Assembly (NCBI RefSeq): GCF_910592395.1
Contig: NC_088323.1
Coordinates: forward strand, 12,323,501-12,387,500
Direction of reading: 5' to 3'
Source of the DNA: Lineus longissimus
Lineage: Eukaryota; Nemertea; Pilidiophora; Heteronemertea; Lineidae
Length of the DNA stretch: 64,000 bases
Positions 49,070 to 60,396 of the stretch are shown piece after piece; position 1 is the stretch's first letter; each line of letters opens with the position of its first letter. Below the pieces are notes generated by a model that saw only the letters and a list, made by a program, of their open reading frames with translations, made no database searches and had not been told where the DNA came from. Both the position numbers and the translations under genes were made by a program.

Positions 49070-49726
49070 ATGGACAACAGAGAGCCTTGGCATATTATGG
49101 TAACTGAGGAGCAACGAGAGACTGTGAGGGCACTTTTTAACCACTACAACTGGGACCTTGTTGAGATTGAAGGGAATCATGCTGGGGGTGAAAACATAGA
49201 GGACGTAAATCAAGAGCAACAGGTTGAAGGCAGTGACGATGAAGTATTAGAAGAGCAGCAGGTTGGACTTGTTGGAGAACTAAATGATGATGTGTTAGGA
49301 GCCATTCCACTAGTTGAAGATGTTGATGAGGATGGTGTTAACCCCTTGGAGGCTGATGAGGAAGTGGCAGCACCCGATCCCGCCCCACCCATACCACCTG
49401 TAGCTGGGGCTATGGAATGCCAGGAGTGCTTTTGTTCTCCATGTGTGCTTCAGTTCCCTCAAGCGTGGTTTGGCAGGCAACATCAACCACATGCGAGGAA
49501 TAATGCAATTCGCAAAAAAAAGTACAAGTTATTCTGGAGGATGCTTGATCAAAGAGGGGCATGGTGGGATGACAGATATGTTCTAAAGAAAGGACAGAGG
49601 GCCAGAGATGCAAACTTTACTGTCTGGAGTAGGAGGGAGGTAATGCCAGATTGCGTGATTGACTTTGTCAGAGGATTGTACCCAAATTTACCTGGGAGAC
49701 CATACATGGGTCACAGGTGGCAGTAA
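49070..49726 (+). CDS. ORF2 small cysteine (zinc-like) protein of the Kolobok-related element, intact
   Basis: 218 residues, open from MDNREPWHIM to the stop. The N-terminus has VTEEQRETVRALFNHYNWDL, followed by a long acidic linker. The C-terminal third has CQECFCSPCV, RNNAIRKKKYKLFWRML and a conserved tail REVMPDCVIDFVRGLYP then GRPYMGHRWQ. Copies at 59755 and 7437 (minus) share this layout. From memory the tail pattern R-x2-M-P-x-C-V/I-x3-V-R-x2-Y-P-x3-G-x2-Y-x-G resembles the cytosolic zinc domain of P2X7 receptors. Function in transposition is unknown; DNA or protein binding through zinc is a guess. No homology search was run. Confidence 0.8.
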   Translation: MDNREPWHIMVTEEQRETVRALFNHYNWDLVEIEGNHAGGENIEDVNQEQQVEGSDDEVLEEQQVGLVGELNDDVLGAIPLVEDVDEDGVNPLEADEEVAAPDPAPPIPPVAGAMECQECFCSPCVLQFPQAWFGRQHQPHARNNAIRKKKYKLFWRMLDQRGAWWDDRYVLKKGQRARDANFTVWSRREVMPDCVIDFVRGLYPNLPGRPYMGHRWQ

Positions 49727-50952
49727 CGATTTTTATTGATTAAATCTCAATTCTGACTTTATTTTAGGAATATTTGGTGAATTCTATATTTAACTGATCT
49801 GTATATTATTTGGATTACACATGTTTTAACACTCTATTACGACTGACATGACACAACTTACTGTTGAATTGTGAAATATTATCATGTTTTTCATACAAAT
49901 AATAACTCTGTGGATGTTTCTATGATGGATTTCTTGATATAGACTTTGGATAAAAACTTATCTATGAATGATTTGGATACACATTTGGATATTAGTACTG
50001 GAAATGAGAGATTTAGGTAGGAAATAGATATTTATGCATGCTCTCTTTACTAAGCATGCCTAATGGTATCCAAGCAACAAGAAAACAATAATAATGTCAC
50101 ATGACATATTCTGTCAATCAAATTTCTAACTGATCTTTGAATTTGCCTATTTTTCTCAAACAAGTGTTCTTTTTGACTGATTGGGAATCCTACTACAAAT
50201 CCTTTTTTGGTTACACATACATTAGATATTCACGGAAAAGGGAATCACAGAAATTTTTTACATAGGGCAAAAAGTACTGAGTAAATCATGAAAACATCAC
50301 AAATTATACAGGAGCTCTGTTTTTGAATTTGCCTGGCTGCCATTTAAATACTTTGCCCACACCCCCTCCTTTTATACCGTGGCTGTAGGTTTAATAAAGA
50401 CCCAATTGACAGTAGCGGCTACTGGCAACCTGGGTGATGCATTAGTCTGATAATGGGCATTATCAGCGGTGGCCTGATTGGCTGTTCCTGTTTGATGTGC
50501 AGCTGACATATTTACAGGTGACATCACTCCCGGGAAATTGGCACATGGTTTCTTGTCTTACATTGGGCTTCATACACAATATGATGTGGGGTTTTGTTTT
50601 AAGATGTGGGGTTGTGTTTTATGAATTAAATAGCCATTAGGTCATGAACTTGAGCATTCCTGTCTAAGAGACGGAAAGGCCAAAGTAAACTCACAGTTTC
50701 GTGTCTTAGTCATCAATAATACTTGTCCCAAGACATACTACATTTTGTTCTGTTTTGCATGGTTTAGAAACAGAGAAATACCTTGGTAATATTTCTGAAG
50801 TTAGTTGCTGTGCGCATCTTGGTGCAAAGTTACAGGGTGACTAACTCTTCTTGGTACAAGATAACATTTGGTGATGATCTAGGTGGAAAGGACCATTAAA
50901 GCGAGAAGGGGAGGTTACCAGTATCCCCAAATCTTTGTTACTTTCATTAAAT
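49727..50952. other. Non-coding interval between two elements
   Basis: Holds the 3' end of the 47-kb element and the 5' part of the element encoding the 58.7-kb copy, cut off by the BEL/Pao insertion. No termini were recognised. Confidence 0.4.
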
Positions 50953-50957
50953 GAGAA

Positions 50958-51678
50958 TGTTACGGTCAAATTCATATTACTATCTTTGTTGTTTATAATT
51001 AGTCTTAGTATCTGTCGGAAGCTACACATAATCAATTGCATCCGTGTTTAACCTTTTTAGCCTTTACTTAGAATTCGTACTAAATGTACTATTGGCCATC
51101 CTGGTTGCTTTGACATGTTTAAGTTAGGTTCATTTGTCACCAAGATAGGCATATGGTTTTAGTTAGCTTTCTGGGGAGTAAGGGCCTCTCCCTCACATGT
51201 TTTCCAGGGAAACAGGAATATGACTAAACGAGTTTTTGTTTGAACTTTCTATAGTATTTTCTAATTAGTATCAGTGAGGCTAGAATCATCAAGGCGGCAA
51301 GACGTGCCCCTTTTCTTTGTTTGGACAGAAGGTCCAAACTATGTATAAATTTGCCTAGTAAACCCAGCTTTGTAAGTAATGTTACAATTGTCAATTTCTC
51401 GGTTTGTCGATTGATTCCGTAATTTTTAGGTAGTTATTATATGATATGTATTTAGGATTCTTTGTTTCAATTACAGATTGAACCACTATCACCATCATCA
51501 TTATCATCACACCACTTTGAAGTTCATCACACTTTAAAGACGTTGATCACTTGTATTGTAAGAAGTTGTGCGTCTCAATAAGCTGAATATTTACATCATC
51601 GTTGTTTCGTTCGTCTATCATAGGATAGTTTTGTTTCGGCAGCCTCACTCACGCATGTGGACATCAGCCAGGTCCACA
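50958..51678 (+). repeat. BEL/Pao 5' LTR
   Basis: Begins TGTTACGGTCAAATT and ends GGTCCACA. A TATAAA box at 51344-51349 is a candidate promoter. It is matched by 58009-58729. Confidence 0.96.
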
Positions 51679-52066
51679 TTTAGTTCAATAAAGGTCACAG
51701 GAATAATTCATATCTTGGAATACCAACAGAACGAGTGTTCTAAGGACTTCAATTGGTACTGTTATGGTTCAGTGCCCAGAAATATTGAAGGTTTCATCAC
51801 CGGGAACTTTCATAAATATCTTTCTTTGGAGCTGTTCAGTTCGGGACAGTGTTCAGGAAAGTTTCATCTATTCACAAGAAGTGTGAATATCTTCGATGGG
51901 TACTGTGATAGTGGCTAGGAATATTGAAGGTTTAGTCTCCGGGAGTTTATGACTTTCATGTTGGAGCAAGTTTGTGACAGTGTTCAGTTTCGTCTAATCA
52001 CAAGTGTGAACAAGTTGGACTAGTACTGTTATCAGTTGTGCAGTTGCGAAAGGAACAGTGTTCAAG
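51679..52066 (+). other. BEL/Pao leader with internal duplication
   Basis: Untranslated leader between the 5' LTR and the Gag start. Two diverged copies of a segment containing GAATATTGAAGGTTT or its close variant lie about 143 bp apart (near 51757 and 51901). No primer-binding site could be assigned with confidence. Confidence 0.6.
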
Positions 52067-55000
52067 ATGGCAACAGCAAATGTCGCAGCCGTGATCAAGG
52101 AATTGAAGAAAAGGCGATCTTATGCCAAGGGACAGTTAACTAGGAAGTTGAACAATTTGTATGATTTGATGTCGGATCCCAACTACCATGACAACGTAGA
52201 AAGGATTACTCTAGCGGCCAAGGAAGTAGGTAATCATTTTCAATTCTTTTCGGCATGCCATAATGGGTATCACCAAAGTTTAGTTAGCCCTCATGATATA
52301 GAATTGTCCCAAGATTATTCAGATGGGGTTGTTCGCGTCATGTGCCGGTATCGAGATGACTTGGCTGGCTGGATTGATGGTCAGCTTGGCGGGAGACTGT
52401 CGCCGGCAGTAGGTAGTGTTAGTGAAGACAATGCAGATGATGACCAACCTCAGGAGTCTGTTTCAAGCATTAGCTTGGGTGACGGGTCTTCCAGTCGCGT
52501 GTCTGGGTCCAGTAGAAGCTCGACCGCGACGAAGGCTCGTATGGCGGCGGCTGCTGACAGGGCAGCTATTGACATTGAAGCCTCAATACTAGAAGAGCGC
52601 CAGGCCTTAGAAAAGCAAGAGTTCGAGTTGTCCAAAGAGAGGGAAAGGTTGGAATTGAAAGTAAAGTTAGCAAAAGCACGGGCGAAGGAAGATGTCTGTT
52701 CGTCTATGAGTGATAAAGGCTCAGTTGCTTCAAGTAAGCATTCCAATAAGAGTTTCGATATAAACCGACCATTGGAAACTTCTAAGTTGAGTCCGTTTAC
52801 TACTCCCTTTGAAACAAAAGCTACAAGTAGGCCAAACCAATTAGTGAAGTGTGCTGAGTCAGCCGACCCACGTCAGTCAACCCCAGTAGGTGTTGAATCA
52901 GGACGCATGCATGTTGCCGACATTCCAACAGAGACTGCGATAAGTGTGCCAGATGACAGCAGGCCCAATGTAGCTGCAGAGGTAAACAACGAGGCCAGAG
53001 ATGTTTACACGGCTCAGCAGGGTGAGGTCACGGTATCACAACAAGATAACTCAGCATTACCAGATGCATTGTTGCAAGTACTTGATCAAGGGCAGAAGCA
53101 GCAGCAGTTGCTATTAGACACCATCCAACTACCCAAGGTTGATCTTATGACTTTTGATGGTGATCCATCTAAGTACTGTCTCTTCATTCGGTCCTTTGAG
53201 AATTCGGTTGATAAACAAACCATAGATGACAGTATCAAGCTAGGTAGGCTGGTAAGGTTTTGTACAGGAAAAGCCAGGCGTGTTATAGAAAGCTGCTCTG
53301 TGAAGGAGCCTACTGTACGATACCAGCTGGCTAGGAAGCTGTTAAAAGAGAGGTTTGGAAATGATTTCGTCGTTTCTCAAACATGGGTGGACAAAATTGT
53401 CAATAGAAAACCGGTTAGGGCCTCTGATCCAGAGGCACTTAGAGATTTGGCCGACGATATGTTGAACTGCGTTGAAACGTTGACAGCTATGAAAAGGTTG
53501 GACAGCTTTAATGAAACTAGCCTGGTTCAGATCGTTGAGAAATTGCCACTTTATTTACAAAATAAGTGGAAAGCGGTGGTACGTAAAATCAGACAGGAAA
53601 ATAGATCGCCTACAATTCAGGACACTCTGATATTTGTCTCCAGAGCAGCAGAGGAGGCTAATGATCCAGTATTTGGTAAGTGCGGCACAGCTTCAAAGGA
53701 TACCAGGGATGATAGGCAAGCCAAAGGGGCCAAAGATAAGTCAAAGTCATTTGGAAAGACGACATTTGGTACTCAAGTAGGGCCAGAACCCACACAGAGA
53801 CCTAAGAAGTGTGCAGCATGTGATGGTAACCATTGGCTGCACGCGTGCAACAAGTTCAAGGCCATGCAGCCGCCAGATAGACTGGAATTTGCGAGAAAGG
53901 CAAAGCTTTGCACGAACAGTTTCCGTTCAGGAAACTTTGCTAGCAGATGTTCAAAGCCCAGTTACTGCGACATAGCTGGATGTGAGCGGAAGTACAGCAA
54001 GCTCTTACATTTTGATAAAACCAAACCAACTACCAATCCTGATGAAGAGAGAGGACGACCCGTTCCACGAAATGCTGATGCACGACCACCGAACATTGAG
54101 AATCATTGTTCCTTCAATGGGGCCGGAGTCACGCGGAGTCGTGTGGCATTGCCAATAGTGCCTGTGAAGGTGAGAGGGCGTGGCAGCGTAGGATACGTCA
54201 AGACCTATGCACTCTTGGACAGCGGGTCAAACAGGACTTTCTGTTCAGATGACTGGGCCAGTCAGTTGGACCTGTCAGGCATGAAGAAACAAGTAGAGGT
54301 AACAACACTAGAGAAGAAGAACAGTGTGATGGAAGCAGCTATATACCAACTTGATGTCACAGACCTCGACGAGAATGAAGTCATAGAGTTGCCGAGCGTT
54401 GTTGCTAGACCAGATCTGCATATCAGCCCGACCATCATGACGAGCCAAGACTTAGACAAATATTCCCACCTCGAGAAGTTGGAGTTTCCTGTGATTGAGC
54501 CTCGTAAAGTGCAACTGCTGATTGGCCAAGATGTTCCTGAAGCTTTAATGCCAGTGGATATCAGAAGAGGCGCAAGGGGTGAGCCTTATGCAACCAAGAC
54601 TGCATTGGGTTGGACACTGAATGATCCGATAGGCGTCGACAGACATGCAACATCTAATTTCATTGGTTTAACCAGTCATTGGGTCCAAGCGGACGTTAAC
54701 CTGCAGAAACAGGTCGAGAAACTTTGGAAATTAGAGAATCTCACAGGAGATGAACAAGGAATGTCTATCGAGGACAAAAGGGTAATCTCGCTTTGGGATG
54801 CTCGCGCTGACAAGGTAAACGGGCATTATCAGTTGCCCATACCATTCAAGTACTCACCACCTCACATGTCTAATAATTACAGCATGGCAGTTCATAGGCT
54901 GAACCACTTAGGACGAAAGTTCACCCGTACCCCAGACTTACACCAGAGATATAAGGCAGAGATTGCCACTTTGCTGGGCAAGGGCTATGCCGAGGAAGTA

Positions 55001-55390
55001 ACATTAGAAGAGATGAATAGAAAGGATGGCATGGTCTGGTATCTCCCGCATCATCCCGTGATTAATCCCAAAAAGCCAGAAAAACTTAGGATAGTTTTTG
55101 ATTGCGCCGCACAATGGAAGGGAACTTCATTGAATCAGCAGATACTACAGGGTCCTGACCTCGCTAACAAACTGGTAGGTGTCCTTCTGAGGTTCCGACA
55201 AGAGAGGGTTGCAATGATGGCTGACGTAGAGGGGATGTTTAACCAGGTATTGGTCCAGCCAGACCACCGAGACGTGCTGAGATTCCTATGGTGGGATGAC
55301 GACGACCCCACCAAAGAGGTGAAGGTGTACCGGATGAAGATCACCTGTTTGGCGGGGTCTGGAGCCCCGGCTGTGCCAACTATGCCTTAA
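52067..55390 (+). pseudogene. BEL/Pao Gag-protease-reverse transcriptase (first part, frameshifted)
   Basis: ATG at 52067. In order: an N-terminal helical Gag region; a Glu/Lys coiled coil near residues 180-225; the BEL-type Gag core (PKVDLMTFDGDPSKY) near residue 355; cysteine/histidine knuckles (CAACDGNHWLHAC) near 585; the aspartic protease site LLDSGSNRTF near 720; and the first half of reverse transcriptase (LRIVFDCAAQWKG, MMADVEGMFNQV). The frame is lost near 55340-55348 and a stop follows at 55388-55390. The expected downstream sequence continues in another frame, so this is a one-base mutation, not a natural boundary. Confidence 0.93.
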
Positions 55391-57780
55391 AGAAGACTGC
55401 GGATGATAATGCGAAAGATTTCACTCCAGAGGCAGTTAAAACCGTCCATAGGAATTTCTATGTTGATGACCTTTGTAAATCTATCCCAAGAGAAAAGGAG
55501 GTGATAGTACTTGCTGATGACCTTCGTCAGCTGCTGTCCAAAGGAGGCTTTCGGTTGACAAAATGGGTCAGCAATAATCGAGCCCTGTTGAAAGCAACCC
55601 CAGACTCAGAACTTGGAAAAGGGATGAGAAATCTTGATCTTGATAGTGACGGATTACCAATTGAAAGGGCCCTAGGAATGATCTGGGATGTTGACCTTGA
55701 TCACTTTAGGCCTAGCATAAGTATACAGGAACGACCATCCACCAAGAGGGGAATGTTGAGTATACTGAGTTCTGTATACGACCCACTTGGATTAGTCAGC
55801 CCTTATGTTCTGCTCGTCAGAATGATGTTCCAAGACCTGTGCCGAGCCAAGATGGGATGGGATGATGATTTGCCAGAAGACAAACTGAGACAGTGGCAGC
55901 GATGGTGCACAGACCTGAAGAACCTACAGGAGTTCTCGATCCCCCGTTGCATAAAGCCAGAGGATTTTGGCGTGATAGCTGACTGTACTCTGCACCATTT
56001 CTCAGACGCCTCAGAGAGAGGATTTGGTAGTGCGTCTTACGTACGTCTGGAAAACCAGGAGGGTCAGGTGCATTGTGCCTTGGTAATGGCTAAGGGAAAG
56101 CTAGCTCCGATTAAAGTCACAACCATTCCAAGGCTTGAGCTGACAGCAGCTTGTGAGTCGATTAAACTAGACAGGATATTACGAAAGGAATTGGAAATCC
56201 CCATCAACAACTCTGTGTTCTGGACGGACAGCATGATCGTGCTGCATTACATCAAAAATGAGACTAGAAGATTTCAGACGTTTGTGGCCAACAGAGTTGC
56301 GAAAATCCATGAAGGCTCGTCACCAACACAGTGGAGGCATGTGGACACTGAGAACAACCCTGCCGATGACGTGTCCCGGGGCTTGATGGCTGACGAGTTG
56401 ATCGCCAACACCAGGTGGAACGACGGACCCGGATTCCTGCAGAAGCCAGATGAGGAGTGGCCACAAACACCAGCACAACTGCCGCCATCTGATCAGCTGG
56501 AAGAGAAACCTGAGCACCAAGTTTATGCCACTGATCAGGCATCCACGTGCCCAGACATAATTACCAGACTGATTGACAGGCACTCCGGATGGTACAAGTT
56601 GAAGAGGTCAGTGGCCTACATTCTGATATTGCCAAAGAAGCATCATGTTACTGACCTGGTAGTCAGGCAATACCATGCTGTCACAGGCCATTCAGGTTGT
56701 GAGCGGGTGCTCACAGAAATTCGACAGAAATACTGGATTCCAAAGGGCCGGATTGCTGTTAGAAGGATCATCACGAGATGCTTTCCTTGCAGCAAGAGAA
56801 ATGCAAAGCCACTGACGCAGCAAATGGCAGACCTGCCCCCTGATAGGGTAAATCAAGCAAAGGGCCCATTCTGCTTTACTGGTGTAGATTACTTTGGACC
56901 CTTCCAGGTTAAACGGGCAAGGAGCACAGTGAAGAGATACGGCTGTCTGTTTACTTGCTTGTCAACGAGGGCAATTCATATTGAAATTGCGGCGTCACTT
57001 ACAACAGACTCCTTCATAAATGCGCTTGTCAGGTTCACTAGCAGAAGGGGACACCCTGAATTGATACGGTCAGACAATGGGACCAACTTTGTTGGGGCTC
57101 AGAAGGAGCTAAAACAAGCCATAAAAGAATGGAACCAACAGAAGATAGAAGATTTTCTACATCAGAAGGAAATCCGATGGACTTTCAACCCACCGGCGGC
57201 CAGCAATATGGGTGGGGTATGGGAACGCCAGATTAAAACTGTAAGAAAGGTATTGAACGGAGTAGTCAAAGAGCAGATCATGGATGATGAAGGGATATCC
57301 ACCCTGATGTGTCAAGTGGAGGCCATCATAAATGGTAGGCCAATCACAAGACTTTCAGATGACCCCAATGATCTAGAACCGTTAACTCCGAACTACCTCT
57401 TGCTGTTTAGGAGCGGTCCCACGCTTCCCCCAGGACTGTTTGGGAAAGCTGACAAGTATAGCAAGAGACGATGGAAGCAGGTGCAGTACCTAGCAAACGT
57501 ATTCTGGAGAAGATGGTCTAGGGAATACCTTACCGGTCTACAAGAAAGACAGAAGTGGACTGCGGAAGTGAGAAACATCAGGACGGGAGACTTGGTCTTA
57601 ATAGTTGATGATAATGCGCCAAGAAACACCTGGCAGCTAGGAAGAGTCATAGAGGTGTACCCAGGAAAAGATGGCCTGATCAGGTCAGGCAAAATCAGGA
57701 CACAGCACACTCAGCTGGTGAGACCTGTCAACAAGCTATGCTTGATTGAACCTGTGGAGGACACTTCTAGTGCTTTATAG
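55349..57780 (+). pseudogene. BEL/Pao reverse transcriptase C-terminal half, RNase H and integrase
   Basis: The continuation in the second frame includes the polymerase active site FYVDD at about 55457 before the long open stretch from 55501. RNase H is marked by HHFSDASERGFGSASY (about 55996) and IPRLELTAACE. Integrase has an HHCC zinc region (HAVTGHSGCERVL, CFPCSK) and a catalytic triad: Asp in GVDYFGPF (about 56884), Asp in RSDNGTNF (about 57070) and Glu in GGVWERQI (about 57215). A BEL-type C-terminal extension follows. The frame is intact from 55501, so the only obvious defect is the upstream shift. Confidence 0.93.
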
Positions 57781-57998
57781 GCAGTCTCCCAATGTTATTG
57801 GCGTCCTGCTGGTCTGCATGAAGCGAACATCCCTATCTCAATATTGTCCGGTGATACCTGTTGGGCGCATGTCTAAAACTTTTGATAAATGATTATACTA
57901 CATGTATGTTTTTGGCGTAGAAACTTTAGAATCGATATTTGATTGATGAATCTGCCTTTTAGGATTAGGTTAAATGCTTTTTTTTGGGACGCATTTAT

Positions 57999-58008
57999 GG
58001 GGCCGGAA
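57999..58008 (+). promoter_or_regulatory. BEL/Pao polypurine tract
   Basis: A purine-rich GGGGCCGGAA-like stretch immediately before the 3' LTR, where plus-strand priming is expected. Confidence 0.55.
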
Positions 58009-58729
58009 TGTTACGGTCAAATTTATATTACTATCTTTGTTGTTTATAATTAGTCTTAGTATCTGTCGGAAGCTACACATATTCAATTGCATCCGTGTTT
58101 AACCTTTTTAGCCTTTACTTAGAATTCGTACTAAATGTACTATTGGCCATCCTGGTTGCTTTGACATGTTTAAGTTAGGTTCATTTGTCACCATGATAGG
58201 CATATGGTTTTAGTTAGCTTTCTGGGGAGTAAGGGCCTCTCCCTCACATGTTTTCCAGGGAAACAGGAATATGACTAAACGAGTTTTTGTTTGAACTTTC
58301 TATAGTATTTTCTAATTAGTATCAGTGAGGCTAGAATCATCAAGGCAGCAAGACGTGCCCCTTTTCTTTGTTTGGACAGAAGGTCCAAACTATGTATAAA
58401 TTCGCCTAGTAAACCCAGCTTTGTAAGTAATGTTACAATTGTCAATTTCTCGGTTTGTCGATTGATTCCGTAATTTTTAGGTAGTTATTATATGATATGT
58501 ATTTAGGATTCTTTGTTTCAATTACAGATTGAACCACTATCACCATCATCATTATCATCACACCACTTTGAAGTTCATCACACTTTAAAGACGTTGATCA
58601 CTTGTATTGTAAGAAGTTGTGCGTCTCAATAAGCTGAATATTTACATCATCGTTGTTTCGTTCGTCTATCATAGGATAGTTTTGTTTTGGTAGCCTCACT
58701 CACGCATGTGGACATCAGCCAGGTCCACA
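58009..58729 (+). repeat. BEL/Pao 3' LTR
   Basis: Same length as the 5' LTR, with about seven substitutions. It is followed by the GAGAA duplication, 6 bp before the ATG of the interrupted ORF1. Confidence 0.96.
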
Positions 58730-58735
58730 GAGAAG

Positions 58736-59740
58736 ATGGATAAAGACATTGACAACATGAGTTATACTGATGATAACAGAAATGATTTAGTTCGCTTTCG
58801 TGATGAAAATCGTCAGCTTCATGCTAGGAAACGAAAAAGGGGATCCATGAATAATTCTGAAAGAACCAAGCCCAAAAAGACCAATCTTTTGAAAAGCCAA
58901 TTAACATTCTATTGTTCAGACGAAAATGAAAAGGTTTCTTTCTCCAACAAAATGGACAAGTTGAAGTCAAAGTTAGGGGGTGGAAAATGCTCAATGGTGT
59001 CGAATTACAAATTTCTAAACCAAGTGATTGACTTTTACATCGAAAACAACAGCAAGGAGAGCAAAAAAACTGCTGAGGATAAGTCTACTGTCCCCAAAAC
59101 CACACCAGCTTACCAGCTCACAACAGACACGAAGGAACCACTGTTCATATGTGCAGGGACTTCAGTCAGAAATTTAATTGACAGGGTCCAGTCTCATGCA
59201 ATAAATTGTGGGAGCAACTTGTTCACGAAGGATTTCCAACGGGATGGACATGTAGGATGTATCAACCTTTTATGCCAAGGAACAGAGAAACATGCTATTC
59301 ATTGGACTTCATCTCCCCACATCAAGGAAGGACAGTTTCTGGTGAATGCAAGAGTGGCTCATGGGTTTTTTACATCAGGGGCCCTGCCCGTTCAGTATGA
59401 TAAAATTGTAGAAGGCAGTGATATTGGTGTACTCTCCACGGACAGACTAAACACGTTCATAGATTCCTATGCTCCCATAGTACAACAACAGACAGATGAA
59501 TCCAAGAAAGATGCAATAATGTAGGAAGTCGCCCTTTCAATGGCTAATGAAGTTGACGAAATAGACATTCAGACAGATGCCAGGCATTGTTGGCGCAAGA
59601 ATGCCCGTTTTAGTGATGTTGTCTGTTTGGGTGACCAATTACCGTGATGTCATTTGGGACAGATGGATGAATACACCATATCAACAAGTTGTACTCACCC
59701 CTCAATTTGGACTGCTCCAAGAAAATTGGCGGGTTTCACT
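58736..59740 (+). pseudogene. Kolobok-related transposase (ORF1), copy B, internally deleted
   Basis: Starts MDKDIDNMSYTDDNRNDL and keeps the N-terminal half: basic RKRKRG, the KLGGGKCSMVSNYKFLNQV helix block and GHVGCINLLCQGTEKHAIHW. A TAG stop lies at 59522-59524, after which the same frame reaches TDARHCWRKNARFSDVV. Then about 230 codons, including the second Asp and the catalytic Glu, are missing and the C-terminal YRDVIWDRWMN block follows directly (about 59640). It therefore cannot cut DNA. Its 5' flank was displaced about 7.8 kb by the BEL/Pao insertion. Confidence 0.85.
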
Positions 59741-59754
59741 TCATTAGGTAAAAA

Positions 59755-60396
59755 ATGGCTGTACAAAGGCAACTGATTTCTCTTCTTCTGACTAATGAGC
59801 AAAGGGAGGCTATTCGTGGTTTCTTTAATTTCTATGATTGGGACTATGTGGAGATATTAAATTCAACTTCTGGGAATATAAGTGATCAGGACAAAAATGA
59901 AACCAATGGGCCTACAAGTGGAGCAGATGTAAATGATGATCCAGGACAACCAGACTCACCACCACCACAAGCTGAGGCCATGGTCGATGGAGAGGACCTT
60001 GCTGAGGGTATTGAAGAGGGTCTTGGGCAGCTGCAACCCCAACCAGTTATAGCTCCTGTTCCTGGCACAGAAATGTGCCAGCAGTGTTTTTCATCACCCT
60101 GTGTGACAACCCATCCACAGCGATGGTTGGGAGCGGGCCAGCCACCAAGGGATGGCAATAATACAATTAGGAAAGGCCTTTATAAAAAAAAATGGAAGAT
60201 GCTTCAGGACAGGGGGGCCTGGAATCATCCCCTCTATTTGCAGAAAAAAGCAACAATACAACAGCAAGATAAGGCAGCAGATCCAACACTTGTTTGGACC
60301 AAACGTGAAGTGATGCCCGAGTGTATCTTGGAACTTGTCCGGAATCTTTACCCCTACCCAAAAGGAATACCATATATGGGACATAAATGGCAGTAG
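59755..60396 (+). CDS. ORF2 small cysteine (zinc-like) protein, copy B, intact
   Basis: 213 residues starting MAVQRQLISLLLTNEQREAI, with an acidic and Pro-rich linker, then MCQQCFSSPCVTTHPQRWLG, NNTIRKGLYKKKWKML and the tail REVMPECILELVRNLYP, GIPYMGHKWQ. It keeps the C-V-T-x-H-P motif that copy A has lost, making it the better example of the zinc-like domain. The frame is fully open although the neighbouring transposase is deleted. Expression would depend on a promoter that is now separated or replaced by the retrotransposon LTR. Confidence 0.8.
   Translation: MAVQRQLISLLLTNEQREAIRGFFNFYDWDYVEILNSTSGNISDQDKNETNGPTSGADVNDDPGQPDSPPPQAEAMVDGEDLAEGIEEGLGQLQPQPVIAPVPGTEMCQQCFSSPCVTTHPQRWLGAGQPPRDGNNTIRKGLYKKKWKMLQDRGAWNHPLYLQKKATIQQQDKAADPTLVWTKREVMPECILELVRNLYPYPKGIPYMGHKWQ

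Larger units (their letters stand above)
50958..58729 (+). mobile_element. BEL/Pao LTR retrotransposon
   Basis: Two 721-bp LTRs, TG...CA, flank coding sequence with Gag, protease, reverse transcriptase, RNase H and integrase in BEL/Pao order. The 5-bp target duplication GAGAA lies at 50953-50957 and 58730-58734. The LTRs differ at about seven positions (roughly 1%), so insertion was fairly recent. A single frameshift in the reverse transcriptase makes this copy defective. Confidence 0.97.

Noticed and set aside
55340-55400. Programmed frameshift between two BEL/Pao frames
   Set aside because: The break lies in the middle of the reverse transcriptase, with no slippery site typical of recoding; a mutation is simpler.
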